Positions 7,450 to 16,647 of a stretch of DNA of 64,000 bases are shown in pieces. Source of the DNA: PNNG01 sp964577055 (lineage in GTDB: Bacteria; Bacteroidota; Bacteroidia; UBA7662); assembly GCA_964577055.1 (NCBI GenBank), contig CAZNWC010000008.1, positions 89,590-153,589 on the forward strand, written 5' to 3'. Both the position numbers and the translations under genes were made by a program. A model generated the notes under the pieces. That model was not told where the DNA came from, did not search any database, and saw only the letters and a program-made list of their open reading frames with translations. How positions within the stretch are numbered: position 1 is the stretch's first letter; each line of letters opens with the position of its first letter.

Positions 7450-9861
7450 TTATTGGCGCACAGTAGCCCCTAAAGATTTCTCAAAGTTATGCATTAATTT
7501 CTGCATCACCTTGTCTGCTTGTTCATCTGTGAGTGTCTTTTCTTCGTCTAAGAAAACAAAACTCAAGGCATACGAGCGTTTTCCGGCGCCCAGTTTATCA
7601 CCCTCGTACACATCAAAGAGGTTTACCTCTTTCAATAAGCCGCCAGCAGTTTCCTTGGCGATGTTTTCGAGCTGTGCATAGGCAACGTCTGAACCAATGA
7701 CCAAGGCCAAATCGCGGCGCATGGCTGGGAATTTTGGCAGTTCTTTGAAGCGCGTGGATTTATCGGTTTCACGCATCAGTGTTGCCCATTCGAGGGTGGC
7801 ATACCAAACCTCTTGTTTGATATCGTAGTGCCGTGTGATCGACTGCTTTACCTTGCCCAAGTAAATCACTGCTTTGCCGTTAAGATTATACTGCAGTTGA
7901 TCGGTTAAACACGGATGGCTGCCAGCCGATGCTTGCACGACATCTGCCAAACCCATGCGCTCAAGGATGCGTCTGATTTCGGCATGGAGGTGATAAAAAT
8001 CGGATTTACGACCTGCTTCGTACCATGATTCTCCCGTTTGGTTGCCTGTTACAAACAAGGCCAATTGTTCTTGTTCGGTACGGGCACGGTTTGTTCTGAG
8101 ATACACTTTGCCAAATTCGAACAGGTGCAAGTTGAGCTGACGGCGGTTGAGGTTGTAGCTGATATTTTGCAGCCCACTGAAAAGCAGGCTGGGGCGCAAC
8201 ACAGGCACTTGCTCGTTTACGGGATTCAAAACCCTGATTTCTTTGCCAACAAAAGCAGGTTCAAGGGCTAATTCCGACTGACTGATGAACGATAAGCTCA
8301 TGCACTCGTGGTAACCATTGCCGGCCAGTTGATTGGCGATGCGTTGTTGCCATTCGTTTTTGTTTGTACGTTTGGGATAGGCGGTATGGTAGTGCACCGC
8401 AGCGCCCAAAGGAATTTTATTGAGGCCATGTATGCGCAAAACCTCTTCAATTACATCGATCTCACGCGTTACATCTACCCTGTAATTGGGGGCAACTACC
8501 TGAACCCCCTCGGCATGCTCATATTCGAGTACAAAATCGAGGCGACGGAGGATATCGCGGATTTCTTCGCGTTTGATTTTTTTGCCAATGATACGATCGA
8601 AATTGCCATACAACAAATGCATCCGCTTGGGTACAGGAACTGTACAGGCTACGTCGGTCAGGGGGCTGCTCACCACGCCGCCTGCCACTTCAAGGATGAG
8701 GTTTACTGCACGCTGCAAAGCAGTCAATACCATGTCGGGATCAACGCCCCGTTCAAAGCGATAGCTGGCGTCGCTTTTGATGCCCAGCAAGCGCGATGAT
8801 TTGCGGATGGTTGCAGCATCAAAATGTGCACTTTCAATAAATATATCGGTGGTATCGGCGGCAATTGAGTCATTCAAACCACCCATGACCCCTGCTACGC
8901 CCATGGCTTCCTCTGCATTGCACACCAAAAGGTTGGCTGTTTGTAGCGTATACTCTTTTTTATCGAGCAAGGTAATCCGTTCTCCTTCACCGGCCTGGCG
9001 TACAATGATGCGATTGCCTTTGATTTTGCGTAAATCGTAGGCATGCAAGGGTTGTCCCAGCTCAAACATTACAAAATTGGTCACGTCCACCACATTGTTG
9101 ATAGGTTTGCTGCCAATGCTTTTGAGCCGTTCTTGTAACCAATCGGGGGAGGGCCCGAGCTTTACTCCGCTGAGACAAATGCCTGCAAACCGGCTGCAGG
9201 CTGCCGGTGCGTCGATTTGGATGTTGATTGCATGTTGTACCTCTGTATGCGAAGGTTCGTGAAGCAGTGGGAATTTGCGTCCGATTTGTAGGTGAGCTGC
9301 CACATCTCGTGCCACACCGTAATGCGAAATGGCGTCGGTACGGTTGGGTGTGAGCCCAATTTCAATTTGAACGTCCGCTGTACTGCCAAAGATGCTGGCG
9401 ATAGAAGTGCCTACGACTGCATCTGCGGGCAAAACGATGATGCCGGCATGGCTTTGGCCAATGCCAATTTCGTCTTCTGCACACAGCATTCCTTCGCTGG
9501 CTTCACCTCTGATTTTGGCTTTTTTGATGTTGAAGGCTTCTCCAGCCACGGGATACAGGGTTGTACCCACAGGGGCCACCACCACTTTTTGTCCTGCAGC
9601 CACATTGGGGGCTCCACAAACAATGGGCAATCGGTTGGTGCCATCGGTGGTAACAATGGTGCAGCGCAATCGGTCGGCATTGGGATGTTGTTCGCAGCTA
9701 AGTACTTCGCCCACTACCAGTCCAGCCAGCTTGTCGGCCGATTGCCCCAGTGGCTCCGTACCATCTACTTCCAGCCCGATTTCAGTTAAGGCCTCACAAA
9801 GCGTATTGATTTCAACAGGCTGCTCCAAATACTGCAACAACCAATTGTAAGAGATTTTCAT
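7450..9861 (-). CDS. pheT: Phenylalanine--tRNA ligase beta subunit
   Basis: An 803-residue PheT, the large subunit of the (alpha-beta)2 enzyme that charges tRNA-Phe. It has the N-terminal EMAP/tRNA-binding OB domain (about residues 40-150, LVVGEVLSCEQHPNADRLR), the B3/B4 editing region (GSKPINNVVDVTNFVMFELGQPLHAYD, FIESAHFDAATIRKSSRLLGI), the B5 domain, the catalytic-like core, and the C-terminal ferredoxin-fold anticodon domain (FPAMRRDLALVIGSDV). Full length. The alpha subunit gene is not in the window. It heads the unit pheT, coiled-coil gene, zapA, rny. Confidence 0.97.
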   Translation of the reverse strand: MKISYNWLLQYLEQPVEINTLCEALTEIGLEVDGTEPLGQSADKLAGLVVGEVLSCEQHPNADRLRCTIVTTDGTNRLPIVCGAPNVAAGQKVVVAPVGTTLYPVAGEAFNIKKAKIRGEASEGMLCAEDEIGIGQSHAGIIVLPADAVVGTSIASIFGSTADVQIEIGLTPNRTDAISHYGVARDVAAHLQIGRKFPLLHEPSHTEVQHAINIQIDAPAACSRFAGICLSGVKLGPSPDWLQERLKSIGSKPINNVVDVTNFVMFELGQPLHAYDLRKIKGNRIIVRQAGEGERITLLDKKEYTLQTANLLVCNAEEAMGVAGVMGGLNDSIAADTTDIFIESAHFDAATIRKSSRLLGIKSDASYRFERGVDPDMVLTALQRAVNLILEVAGGVVSSPLTDVACTVPVPKRMHLLYGNFDRIIGKKIKREEIRDILRRLDFVLEYEHAEGVQVVAPNYRVDVTREIDVIEEVLRIHGLNKIPLGAAVHYHTAYPKRTNKNEWQQRIANQLAGNGYHECMSLSFISQSELALEPAFVGKEIRVLNPVNEQVPVLRPSLLFSGLQNISYNLNRRQLNLHLFEFGKVYLRTNRARTEQEQLALFVTGNQTGESWYEAGRKSDFYHLHAEIRRILERMGLADVVQASAGSHPCLTDQLQYNLNGKAVIYLGKVKQSITRHYDIKQEVWYATLEWATLMRETDKSTRFKELPKFPAMRRDLALVIGSDVAYAQLENIAKETAGGLLKEVNLFDVYEGDKLGAGKRSYALSFVFLDEEKTLTDEQADKVMQKLMHNFEKSLGATVRQ

Positions 9862-9878
9862 AAGTTGATTTTCACATA

Positions 9879-9886
9879 CAAAGTTA
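9879..9886 (-). promoter_or_regulatory. Candidate -7 element of the pheT promoter
   Basis: TAACTTTG on the minus strand matches the Bacteroidota TAnnTTTG consensus exactly. It ends 17 nt before the pheT start codon and lies just downstream of the M36 terminator, where pheT must get its own promoter. No clear TTG lies at the ideal distance upstream. Confidence 0.5.
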
Positions 9887-9893
9887 AACGCAA

Positions 9894-9932
9894 AAGCGCT
9901 TGCTCCCTGTTTTTTTTAGGGAGCAAGCGCTT
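9894..9932 (-). terminator. Rho-independent terminator after the M36 peptidase gene
   Basis: A perfect 15-bp inverted repeat (AAGCGCTTGCTCCCT and AGGGAGCAAGCGCTT) around a 9-nt loop, 17 bp after the stop of the M36 gene on the minus strand, followed there by TTTTGCGTTT. It is one of the strongest hairpins in the window and separates the M36 gene from pheT. Confidence 0.88.
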
Positions 9933-9949
9933 CACTTTGGCAGGTTTCT

Positions 9950-12934
9950 TCAACGAACAACCACGCGGCGAACACTCTGTCCGTTTGTGCTGTTCAGTTG
10001 CAAGAAGTAGATGCCTGCGGGCAAATGCATCAGTTGCATTTGGTGCTGTTGCAGCCCTGCTTCCAATTGGAGGCTTTCTTGCAACATGAGTTGTCCCAAA
10101 CTATTGCGCAGCTGTATTTTGATTGCAGTGGCTTCGTTGACATGCAGTTGCAGATACAGCAAGCCGTCGGTAGGATTGGGGTACACCTGTGCGGTGTTGA
10201 GCATGCGGTTTTCCTCAACAGAAGTGGCAGGTGACTGTTCGTACAAACGGATATCGTCGATGGCTGCTTCTACAATGCTGCTAGGGTTAATGTCCTGGGC
10301 TACAAATCTGAATCGAACTGTAGCAGAAGGCGTAACATAATCACGTACCCTTACGGCATGCCTGCGCCAGCTGCGATCGCTCCTGCGGGTGCGTTCGACC
10401 AAGCGCCAGGTGGTGCCATCGTTGGTGATGTAAACTTCCCAGTTGTCGAGGGTTGGATTGGTGCCCATGTCATTGGTATACCAACGCATATAGGTCAAAA
10501 CAGGATCGGTGTAGGCCGTGAGGTCGTAAACTGGCGACAGGAGGCTTGTGCGACCACCATCCACATCGGCAGTGCCTATTGGAGAGCTACTATTTGGTGC
10601 ATTTTGGGTAAAGGCTGCACGGCTTCCGCCAGGGGTTGCATTGCTACCTGGCGCAGTGATGCTGCTGGGGTCGCCTGGTGTTGCAAACGATGGGATGGGC
10701 GTTCCCAATTCCCAAATACCACTGGTGGCATTGTCGCTGGCAAAGCCAATGGTAAACTCATTATCGCGCGTAGAATCTTCGAGTGTTGTATTGCCATATT
10801 CGGTAAAGCCAACCAAGATGTTGTAGGGGATATTGGGGATTGCTGCATCGTTGGCAAAGGCAGGTTGAACGGAGCCCAAACCACCCGATTGATCAGTAAT
10901 GCCCACAAAATAGCTGATAATGGTGCCTTTGGGTTGAGCAGGCAAAACACCGGTATAGTTGTTGCCGCCAGCGCTGGTCAGGGTAACGGTATCGCTGGTG
11001 AGGACAGAGGCATTGTTGATGCGGTAAATGACCTTGGCGCCGTTCACGAATGCGTTGAAGGGGGGTGCCACATTCAATGTTAGTGACATGTTGATGGGTG
11101 TGTTTTCTACGGCATCAGCAAAGGGGGTAAAACTGAATTGTACATTTCCCAGCAAGCGAATACCATGAAACCCGAAGGCTTGTACCAATTGGTTGAAATG
11201 TGGGGTGCCGTTTGACAAATTGTTGTCGTCATCATCCGCTTGAATGGCGTCGATGAGGATTTGGGTGTACAAAAGTCCCTCCTGACCGTTGGGTTCATTG
11301 GCGAGTGCGTACATCGACTCCGCCAGAATCTCCATCATGGTGCGGTTGTTGCCAATCAAACCACCGGTGCGCCACCAGGCACCGCAAATGATTTCACCAT
11401 CGGCATGCACTTGACCTACCAGATTTTGGGGGTAAATTTTAGGATTGATGTCGTAACGGCGGATGGAAGTGTTCGGATTGGTTGCACTGAAGCCAATGCC
11501 CAACACTGGGTCGCCGGTTAAGGTGATGGCGAAGATATCGCTATAGCCTTCGCCCATGCCGCCATTCTGGAATGGCTGTCCAAAAGAATTGTAGAAATAA
11601 TTGGTAATGGCGTGGCCATATTCGTGGTACACCACATCTGCCGTTTGTGACAAGGCGTTGCAGCCACCTGCTGTCACATAAAAATTGATGGAATTGCCGT
11701 TGAAAAACGCATTGCAAGTGCCATCGGTGCGATCAACACGGGTAGTAAGGGGAATATCAAGTGCGGTAAAATTCGGCATGAGGCTTTTCAAATAATCATG
11801 CACCAAGTTGGTGTGGTAGTATGCCGAAAGGTGGCGAATACTGTTGATCACTGGCGCAGTGCCTCTGGCGTTGTAGTGGATGCTGTCGCGCAATGAATCA
11901 ATTTGCAGGGTGAACGTAGGCGTATTCATGCCGGTATTGCCGTGCACCACACGCGACCATCTGCCTTGTAAAGGGAAGGTGCCCGAAGCTGGCAAACCAG
12001 GCATACCCAAATCGTATTGTCCGTTGGCATCGGTGAAATAGGTAATGCCATTTACAGTGAATTGAAGGTGGGGCAAAGCAACCAATGAATCGGGAGCATA
12101 AGGATGATCGGGATACACGGTGCCATACATGCGCAAATTGCCACCTGCTTCGGGACCATTGGTCCGAGGCGTGCGGGGCGTGATTTGTACCACAAGGTTG
12201 CGGCGCGACAACAACTGGCCAGTATGTGCGTCGACCAAAACCTCCCAATTTTCAGGCATGCGCTCATCATCGGTTGCACCAACATGGATGGTGCGCACCA
12301 AGCGATAGGTATACTGTTGTTCGCCAGGAATTGCCAAAACCCGTAATTCAGGATCGACTGTTACGGTTTCAATGTTTTCAAGGCCCTCTTGAGCAAAGGT
12401 TTTTGCCTGTGCTTCGGAGATGGCAGGTACTGTACTCAGCTGAATGTTGTTGAAAACATCGAGGCCGAACAAAACCACTTCGTTGGCCTTGGTGAATTTG
12501 AGGGTGAGTCGGCTGTTGATGATTTCTAAACCTTCATGTAATTGACGAAAATTCACGAAACGGTACTTCGCCGACTCGTGAGTGCCAATCAATTCGAGCT
12601 GGCTTACCGGGATGTTGAATCCACTCAGCTCTTCGGTCATAAATTGATAACTTTTGGCCACTAAGTCGTTGCCTACAACACGAATAGGATTGCCAAAAGC
12701 ACGCTTGGGTTTTCCATTTCCCTCATTGAAGATCACATGCCACGATGGATTCCGTTGGCTAAAGCTCGACCAATAAGTACTCGCTTTTAAATGTTGCTGC
12801 CAATTGACATCAAAGGCTTGTTTTTGTTGCACATAGCGAATTTCCTTATCTGAATGGTCGTGAGCATCAACTGCCAACGACAAAATCAGCAGCGCGAACA
12901 GGCTGCCAAAAAGCTTGGTGGAAAAGTTTTTCAT
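9950..12934 (-). CDS. Secreted M36 (fungalysin-type) metallopeptidase with T9SS C-terminal sorting domain
   Basis: A 994-residue secreted zinc protease. The ATG at 12934 begins a signal peptide (MKNFSTKLFGSLFALLILSLAVDA); the frame continues upstream to 13018 without a better start. After a fungalysin/thermolysin-type propeptide (about residues 60-250) comes the catalytic domain with HEYGH at residues 437-441 and the downstream GEGYSD glutamate, the third zinc ligand in this family. Then follow beta-sandwich regions (about 650-900, one resembling a MAM/jelly-roll module) and a final type A sorting domain (VYPNPTDGLLYLQL, LPAGIYFLQL, ending VVVR) that directs export through the type IX system and attachment to the surface or release. 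Transcribed alone. Confidence 0.93.
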   Translation of the reverse strand: MKNFSTKLFGSLFALLILSLAVDAHDHSDKEIRYVQQKQAFDVNWQQHLKASTYWSSFSQRNPSWHVIFNEGNGKPKRAFGNPIRVVGNDLVAKSYQFMTEELSGFNIPVSQLELIGTHESAKYRFVNFRQLHEGLEIINSRLTLKFTKANEVVLFGLDVFNNIQLSTVPAISEAQAKTFAQEGLENIETVTVDPELRVLAIPGEQQYTYRLVRTIHVGATDDERMPENWEVLVDAHTGQLLSRRNLVVQITPRTPRTNGPEAGGNLRMYGTVYPDHPYAPDSLVALPHLQFTVNGITYFTDANGQYDLGMPGLPASGTFPLQGRWSRVVHGNTGMNTPTFTLQIDSLRDSIHYNARGTAPVINSIRHLSAYYHTNLVHDYLKSLMPNFTALDIPLTTRVDRTDGTCNAFFNGNSINFYVTAGGCNALSQTADVVYHEYGHAITNYFYNSFGQPFQNGGMGEGYSDIFAITLTGDPVLGIGFSATNPNTSIRRYDINPKIYPQNLVGQVHADGEIICGAWWRTGGLIGNNRTMMEILAESMYALANEPNGQEGLLYTQILIDAIQADDDDNNLSNGTPHFNQLVQAFGFHGIRLLGNVQFSFTPFADAVENTPINMSLTLNVAPPFNAFVNGAKVIYRINNASVLTSDTVTLTSAGGNNYTGVLPAQPKGTIISYFVGITDQSGGLGSVQPAFANDAAIPNIPYNILVGFTEYGNTTLEDSTRDNEFTIGFASDNATSGIWELGTPIPSFATPGDPSSITAPGSNATPGGSRAAFTQNAPNSSSPIGTADVDGGRTSLLSPVYDLTAYTDPVLTYMRWYTNDMGTNPTLDNWEVYITNDGTTWRLVERTRRSDRSWRRHAVRVRDYVTPSATVRFRFVAQDINPSSIVEAAIDDIRLYEQSPATSVEENRMLNTAQVYPNPTDGLLYLQLHVNEATAIKIQLRNSLGQLMLQESLQLEAGLQQHQMQLMHLPAGIYFLQLNSTNGQSVRRVVVR

Positions 12935-13043
12935 GTACCGTTTTAATGTAGTAACTTCAATGATAAGAAAAAGTTGGGTTAGCTGTAGCGCTATTGCTTG
13001 GTTTTTTGAGGTTTGCACATAAAATGACGGTTTAAGTAAACAA

Positions 13044-13589
13044 ATGATGGAAGTGGGTTTTTTTCAAAAATGGGGCTTAGCCCTCACAGGTTTGATGGCG
13101 GTATGGCTGCTCTTAAATGCCTGCCAATCGCAGCATGCACCACTTCCTGTGGTGGGACAGGTAGATTTGGCGCGCTACCAAGGCCGTTGGTATGAAATCG
13201 CCAGTTTTCCGCTGCGGCCACAGAAAAATTGTACCGGAACTTATGCCGAATACACTTTGCAGGGCGAATACATCAGGGTCTATAACCATTGTATCGACAG
13301 CACCAACGGCAAAGTAAAAGACATTACTGGCAAGGCATGGCCGGAGAACAAAGGCGACAATGCTCGCTTGTTCGTCCGTTTTTTTTGGCCTTTCAAAGCG
13401 CCATACCATGTCATTGCTTTAGATACAAGCGACTACCAATATGCTATGGTGGGCACTCCGAACCGCAAATATCTTTGGTTGCTCTGTCGTGAACCCAAAA
13501 TGGATGCAGCACTGCAAGAAAGCCTTGTGGCCTACGCAAAAAGCTTGGGGTTTGATACCCAAAAGCTTTTGTATACCGTTCATAGGTAA
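13044..13589 (+). CDS. Lipocalin-family outer-membrane lipoprotein (Blc-like)
   Basis: A 181-residue lipoprotein. The N-terminus has a hydrophobic stretch and lipobox (LLLNAC), predicting lipidation at that cysteine. The mature part begins with the bacterial lipocalin block (LARYQGRWYEIASFP with the GxW motif), then a barrel with CTGTYAEYTL, AWPENKGDNARLFVRFFWPF and the closing YLWLLCREPKMD helix region. Such proteins bind fatty acids or lysophospholipids in the envelope. Two starts (MM) are adjacent; either is possible. The stop codon at 13587-13589 directly abuts the last codon of the convergent ABC-F gene with no spacer. Confidence 0.92.
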   Translation: MMEVGFFQKWGLALTGLMAVWLLLNACQSQHAPLPVVGQVDLARYQGRWYEIASFPLRPQKNCTGTYAEYTLQGEYIRVYNHCIDSTNGKVKDITGKAWPENKGDNARLFVRFFWPFKAPYHVIALDTSDYQYAMVGTPNRKYLWLLCREPKMDAALQESLVAYAKSLGFDTQKLLYTVHR

Positions 13590-15488
13590 TCACATGATTT
13601 CAGCCAACACGAGCCAGCGCAATTCCGCTTCATCGAGTTGATCGCGCTTTTGCTGGAGGGTAAGTCCCCACTGCGCATATTCCTCGGCTGTACCACTGCC
13701 ACTGCTGAGCTGTTGTTCTAGTTGGGCAATCTCGGTTTGCAGCGCGGCCATTAGTTTTTCGAGTTGCTCGTATTCTTGCTTCTCTTTGAAACTCGGCTTG
13801 CGTTTGGCTTCTGTAGGCTTAACGGGTGCTGCTACCACTGCAGGCGCTTGAGCGGCTTGTTTGTTTTCGGCTTCCTCTTCTTTTTGGCGACTTTTTTCGG
13901 TCTTTAGCCATTCTCTGTAGTCCGTATAATTGCCAGGAAAATCGCGTACGTTGCCGTCACCCTCAAAAACAAAAAGGTGGTCGACCAGACGGTCCATGAA
14001 ATAACGGTCGTGTGAAACCAGTACAAGACAGCCTTGAAATTCGTCGAGAAATTCTTCAATCACATTGAGGGTTTCGAGGTCGAGGTCGTTGGTGGGCTCG
14101 TCGAGAATGAGGAAGTTCGGGCCAGTCATCAGCACCAGCAAGAGCTGCAAACGTCGTTTTTCGCCGCCGCTGAGCTTGCTTACCTGGTCGTGTTGCTGTT
14201 TGGGTGGAAAGAGGAAGCGGTTGAGGAAGTTAGATGCACTTAGTTCTCTTCCGTCCGACATTTTGATGTACTCGGCCCGGGCCTTTACCAACTCGATGAC
14301 GGTTTGTCCAGGCTGGTACTGTAGCTCTTCTTGCGTGTAGTAGCCAATTACGGTATTCTCGCCTTTTTCCATCCCGCCTCCATCAGGCCGAATGAGCCCC
14401 GCCAAAAGGTTGAGAAAGGTGCTTTTACCGATGCCATTTTTGCCCACAATGCCAACACGATCAAAGCGGGTAAAGATGTAGCTGAAGTCGTGCAGAATTT
14501 TTTTGTCGCCGTAATTTTTCCGCAGGTAAGCCAACTCGAGGATTTTGCCCCCCAAGCGCTTGCCGTTTACATCGAGCTCAATTTTGCCTTGGGCAGATGG
14601 GCCCTTCGCTTTTTCTTCGAGTTTGTAGAAGTTTTCAACGCGTGCTTTCGATTTGGTTCCCCGTGCTTTCGGTTGCCTGCGCATCCACTCCAACTCCTTG
14701 CGCATGAGGTTGCGGGCTTTTTCAGCATCCACCAAGGCAATTTCTTCACGGATGGTTTTGTTCTCGAGGAAATCGGCATAGCTGCCTTGGTGGCGGTACA
14801 TTTTACCCCGATTGAGTTCAAAAATCTCGTTGCAAACGCGCTCCAGAAAGTAACGGTCGTGCGTGATCATGAGCACCGTCATGCGGCGGGTACTGAGGTA
14901 ATGTTCGAGCCATTCAATCACCTCTAAGTCGAGGTGGTTGGTGGGTTCGTCCATGAGCAGCAATTCGGGCCTACCAACCAAGGCCTGTGCAATGGCCACA
15001 CGTTTGCGTTGGCCACCCGAGAGTGAGGCAACCGACTGGCTCAAGTCGTGGATCCCAAGTTCGGTGAGTATCTGTTTTACTTCGAGTTCGTAGTCCCAAA
15101 GGTTTTGGGCGTCGATTTCGAGGGTGAGGTCGTGTAATTCTTGTTGTTCGGCAGCATTGGGTTCGGCCAGCAGGGCCAGTCTGTTATAGCGACGCAAAAG
15201 CTGCACTTCAGGGGCGTCGCCAGCAAAAATCACTTCGCTGATGCCTCCACTTTCGCCCATGAGGGGTTCTTGCTCGAGGTATGCCATGCGCACATCATTT
15301 CGGATGCTGTAATTGCCTTGGTCGTGCGTTTCACGTCCCGCCAAAATACGCATGAGGGTGGTTTTGCCGCAGCCATTGTGGCCTACCAAAGCCACTTTTT
15401 GCCCTAAATTGAGGCCAAAGGATAAATCTGTAAAGAGGGTGCGCTCGCCAAAACTTTTGCCTAGCTTTTCTACCGAAAGGACGTTCAT
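13590..15488 (-). CDS. ABC-F family ATPase (Uup/EttA-like), ribosome-associated
   Basis: A 632-residue soluble protein with two ABC ATPase cassettes and no membrane segment. Cassette one: Walker A GHNGCGKTT (about 36-44), signature SLSGGQRKR, Walker B LLLMDEPTNHLD. The interdomain linker (about 240-300) carries the ABC-F pattern RKELEWMRRQPKARGTKSKAR. Cassette two: GKNGIGKST, KLSGGEKRR, FLILDEPTNDLD. The last 70 residues form a Lys/Glu-rich coiled coil, as in Uup, which makes the Uup branch most likely. ABC-F proteins act on the ribosome; the exact role of this one cannot be read from sequence. Usually about 530-650 residues, so it is full length. Confidence 0.93.
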   Translation of the reverse strand: MNVLSVEKLGKSFGERTLFTDLSFGLNLGQKVALVGHNGCGKTTLMRILAGRETHDQGNYSIRNDVRMAYLEQEPLMGESGGISEVIFAGDAPEVQLLRRYNRLALLAEPNAAEQQELHDLTLEIDAQNLWDYELEVKQILTELGIHDLSQSVASLSGGQRKRVAIAQALVGRPELLLMDEPTNHLDLEVIEWLEHYLSTRRMTVLMITHDRYFLERVCNEIFELNRGKMYRHQGSYADFLENKTIREEIALVDAEKARNLMRKELEWMRRQPKARGTKSKARVENFYKLEEKAKGPSAQGKIELDVNGKRLGGKILELAYLRKNYGDKKILHDFSYIFTRFDRVGIVGKNGIGKSTFLNLLAGLIRPDGGGMEKGENTVIGYYTQEELQYQPGQTVIELVKARAEYIKMSDGRELSASNFLNRFLFPPKQQHDQVSKLSGGEKRRLQLLLVLMTGPNFLILDEPTNDLDLETLNVIEEFLDEFQGCLVLVSHDRYFMDRLVDHLFVFEGDGNVRDFPGNYTDYREWLKTEKSRQKEEEAENKQAAQAPAVVAAPVKPTEAKRKPSFKEKQEYEQLEKLMAALQTEIAQLEQQLSSGSGTAEEYAQWGLTLQQKRDQLDEAELRWLVLAEIM

Positions 15489-15508
15489 GCCGCGAAATTC
15501 CGCAATTT

Positions 15509-16606
15509 TTAGCGCATTGCAGCTTCTTGTAACATAAACTCACAGCTTGCAGCCACGTGGCCGTTTATTTGCAACTCAAGCAAATGGGTGCCGGGGTAGT
15601 GTTTGCGGGTGGTGAGGTCGGCAAATGCATGGCTGCGGCTCAGTTCTATTTTTTCGCCCAGCTCCAGGCTTTTTTCTATGATTTGGAACACTTTGGGCGA
15701 GCGCTGCCCATTGCTTTTCACAAAGTGGATGCGGTATTCGAGGCGGTATTGGCTGTTTTTGATGCCTTTGTGTTCAAGTGCTAAGCGTAACATCGCTTTT
15801 TGGCCGATCGCTAGCTGGTTGGGATGGATGCTCCATCCGTGCAGTTCAAATGCGGGTGTTTCAAAACCGAAAAGTTGATGCGCTTCGGCCCTGCCTTTTT
15901 TGAGCAATCCCCGAAGGGCATGCTTGAGCAAGGCATCTGTGGCCGCACTTTGTCCTTTCCACCGTGCCGCCACATGCAAGAGCCAATCGGGATGGCTTTT
16001 GGAAATATCGTTTAAGTGGTTGGCTACCGACCGGCGTACATATTTCGAAGGGTCGTTTTTGAGTTTTTCGAGCACGGGCAATGTCAAGGTTGGGTCTTTT
16101 TTCAACCAGCTTACGTCTTGCCCCCAAGGCAAACGAGGCCGCAAACCTTCGCTGGCCAAGCGCCGCACATGCTCATTGGGGTGGTTGGCCCATTCCATAT
16201 GCTGTTGGAGCATTCGTTCAGGATATAACTGCAAAAAGGGGCGTACAGCAAATTCGGCACTGAAACAGGGGGTAATCTCCGCCAGTGCCGGAATCGACAA
16301 GTCGGGTTCGGTTGTTCCGAACACTTCTATAAAATCGGGGAATAGCATGCCGGCTAAACCTTGGAATTGAGGGGCTATGGCCACAACGATAGGTAGCTGA
16401 CGGCGGTACGCTCCCGGCAAACAGCTACCGAGCAATTGGCTTAGGTGCCGCATGCGTTGTTTGAGCGACATTTTGGGCCAGTGTGCAGGCATGGCTGACG
16501 CATGCCAGTGTTTTTCATCGAATTCGGATTCCAGCCCCTTGGCTGCAATGCTGAGTGCCTTTATGAAGGCAGCATCAAAAGCATCTTTGAGTACGTAATC
16601 GGCCAT
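15509..16606 (-). CDS. AlkC-family DNA alkylation repair protein
   Basis: A 365-residue helical-repeat protein of the AlkC branch of the AlkD-like DNA glycosylases, which remove alkylated bases such as 3-methyladenine. The diagnostic stretches are HPNEHVRRLASEGLRPRLPW and DPSKYVRRSVANHLNDISK, the HEAT-like repeats that hold DNA. The C-terminal 110 residues are beta-rich, fitting the extra Ig-like domain of AlkC. I start at ATG 16606 (MADYVLKDAF); a TTG at 16633 would add nine residues but would lie across a terminator hairpin. It follows a T9SS cargo gene with that terminator between them, and ends 21 bp before the ABC-F gene starts. Confidence 0.88.
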   Translation of the reverse strand: MADYVLKDAFDAAFIKALSIAAKGLESEFDEKHWHASAMPAHWPKMSLKQRMRHLSQLLGSCLPGAYRRQLPIVVAIAPQFQGLAGMLFPDFIEVFGTTEPDLSIPALAEITPCFSAEFAVRPFLQLYPERMLQQHMEWANHPNEHVRRLASEGLRPRLPWGQDVSWLKKDPTLTLPVLEKLKNDPSKYVRRSVANHLNDISKSHPDWLLHVAARWKGQSAATDALLKHALRGLLKKGRAEAHQLFGFETPAFELHGWSIHPNQLAIGQKAMLRLALEHKGIKNSQYRLEYRIHFVKSNGQRSPKVFQIIEKSLELGEKIELSRSHAFADLTTRKHYPGTHLLELQINGHVAASCEFMLQEAAMR

Positions 16607-16611
16607 AAAAA

Positions 16612-16629
16612 AACCGCCCGAAGGCGGTT
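16612..16629 (-). terminator. Terminator hairpin whose U tract runs into the AlkC start codon
   Basis: AACCGCC and GGCGGTT (7 bp) with a 4-nt loop. On the minus strand it is followed by a T run that ends right at the AlkC ATG (16606). It lies 18 bp after the stop of the upstream secreted-protein gene. Confidence 0.75.
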
Positions 16630-16647
16630 CCAAGATAGTGCTTTTGT

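Noticed and set aside
13587..13592. Fusion or frameshift between lipocalin and ABC-F genes
   Set aside because: They are on opposite strands and simply abut end to end with no spacer; both are full length.
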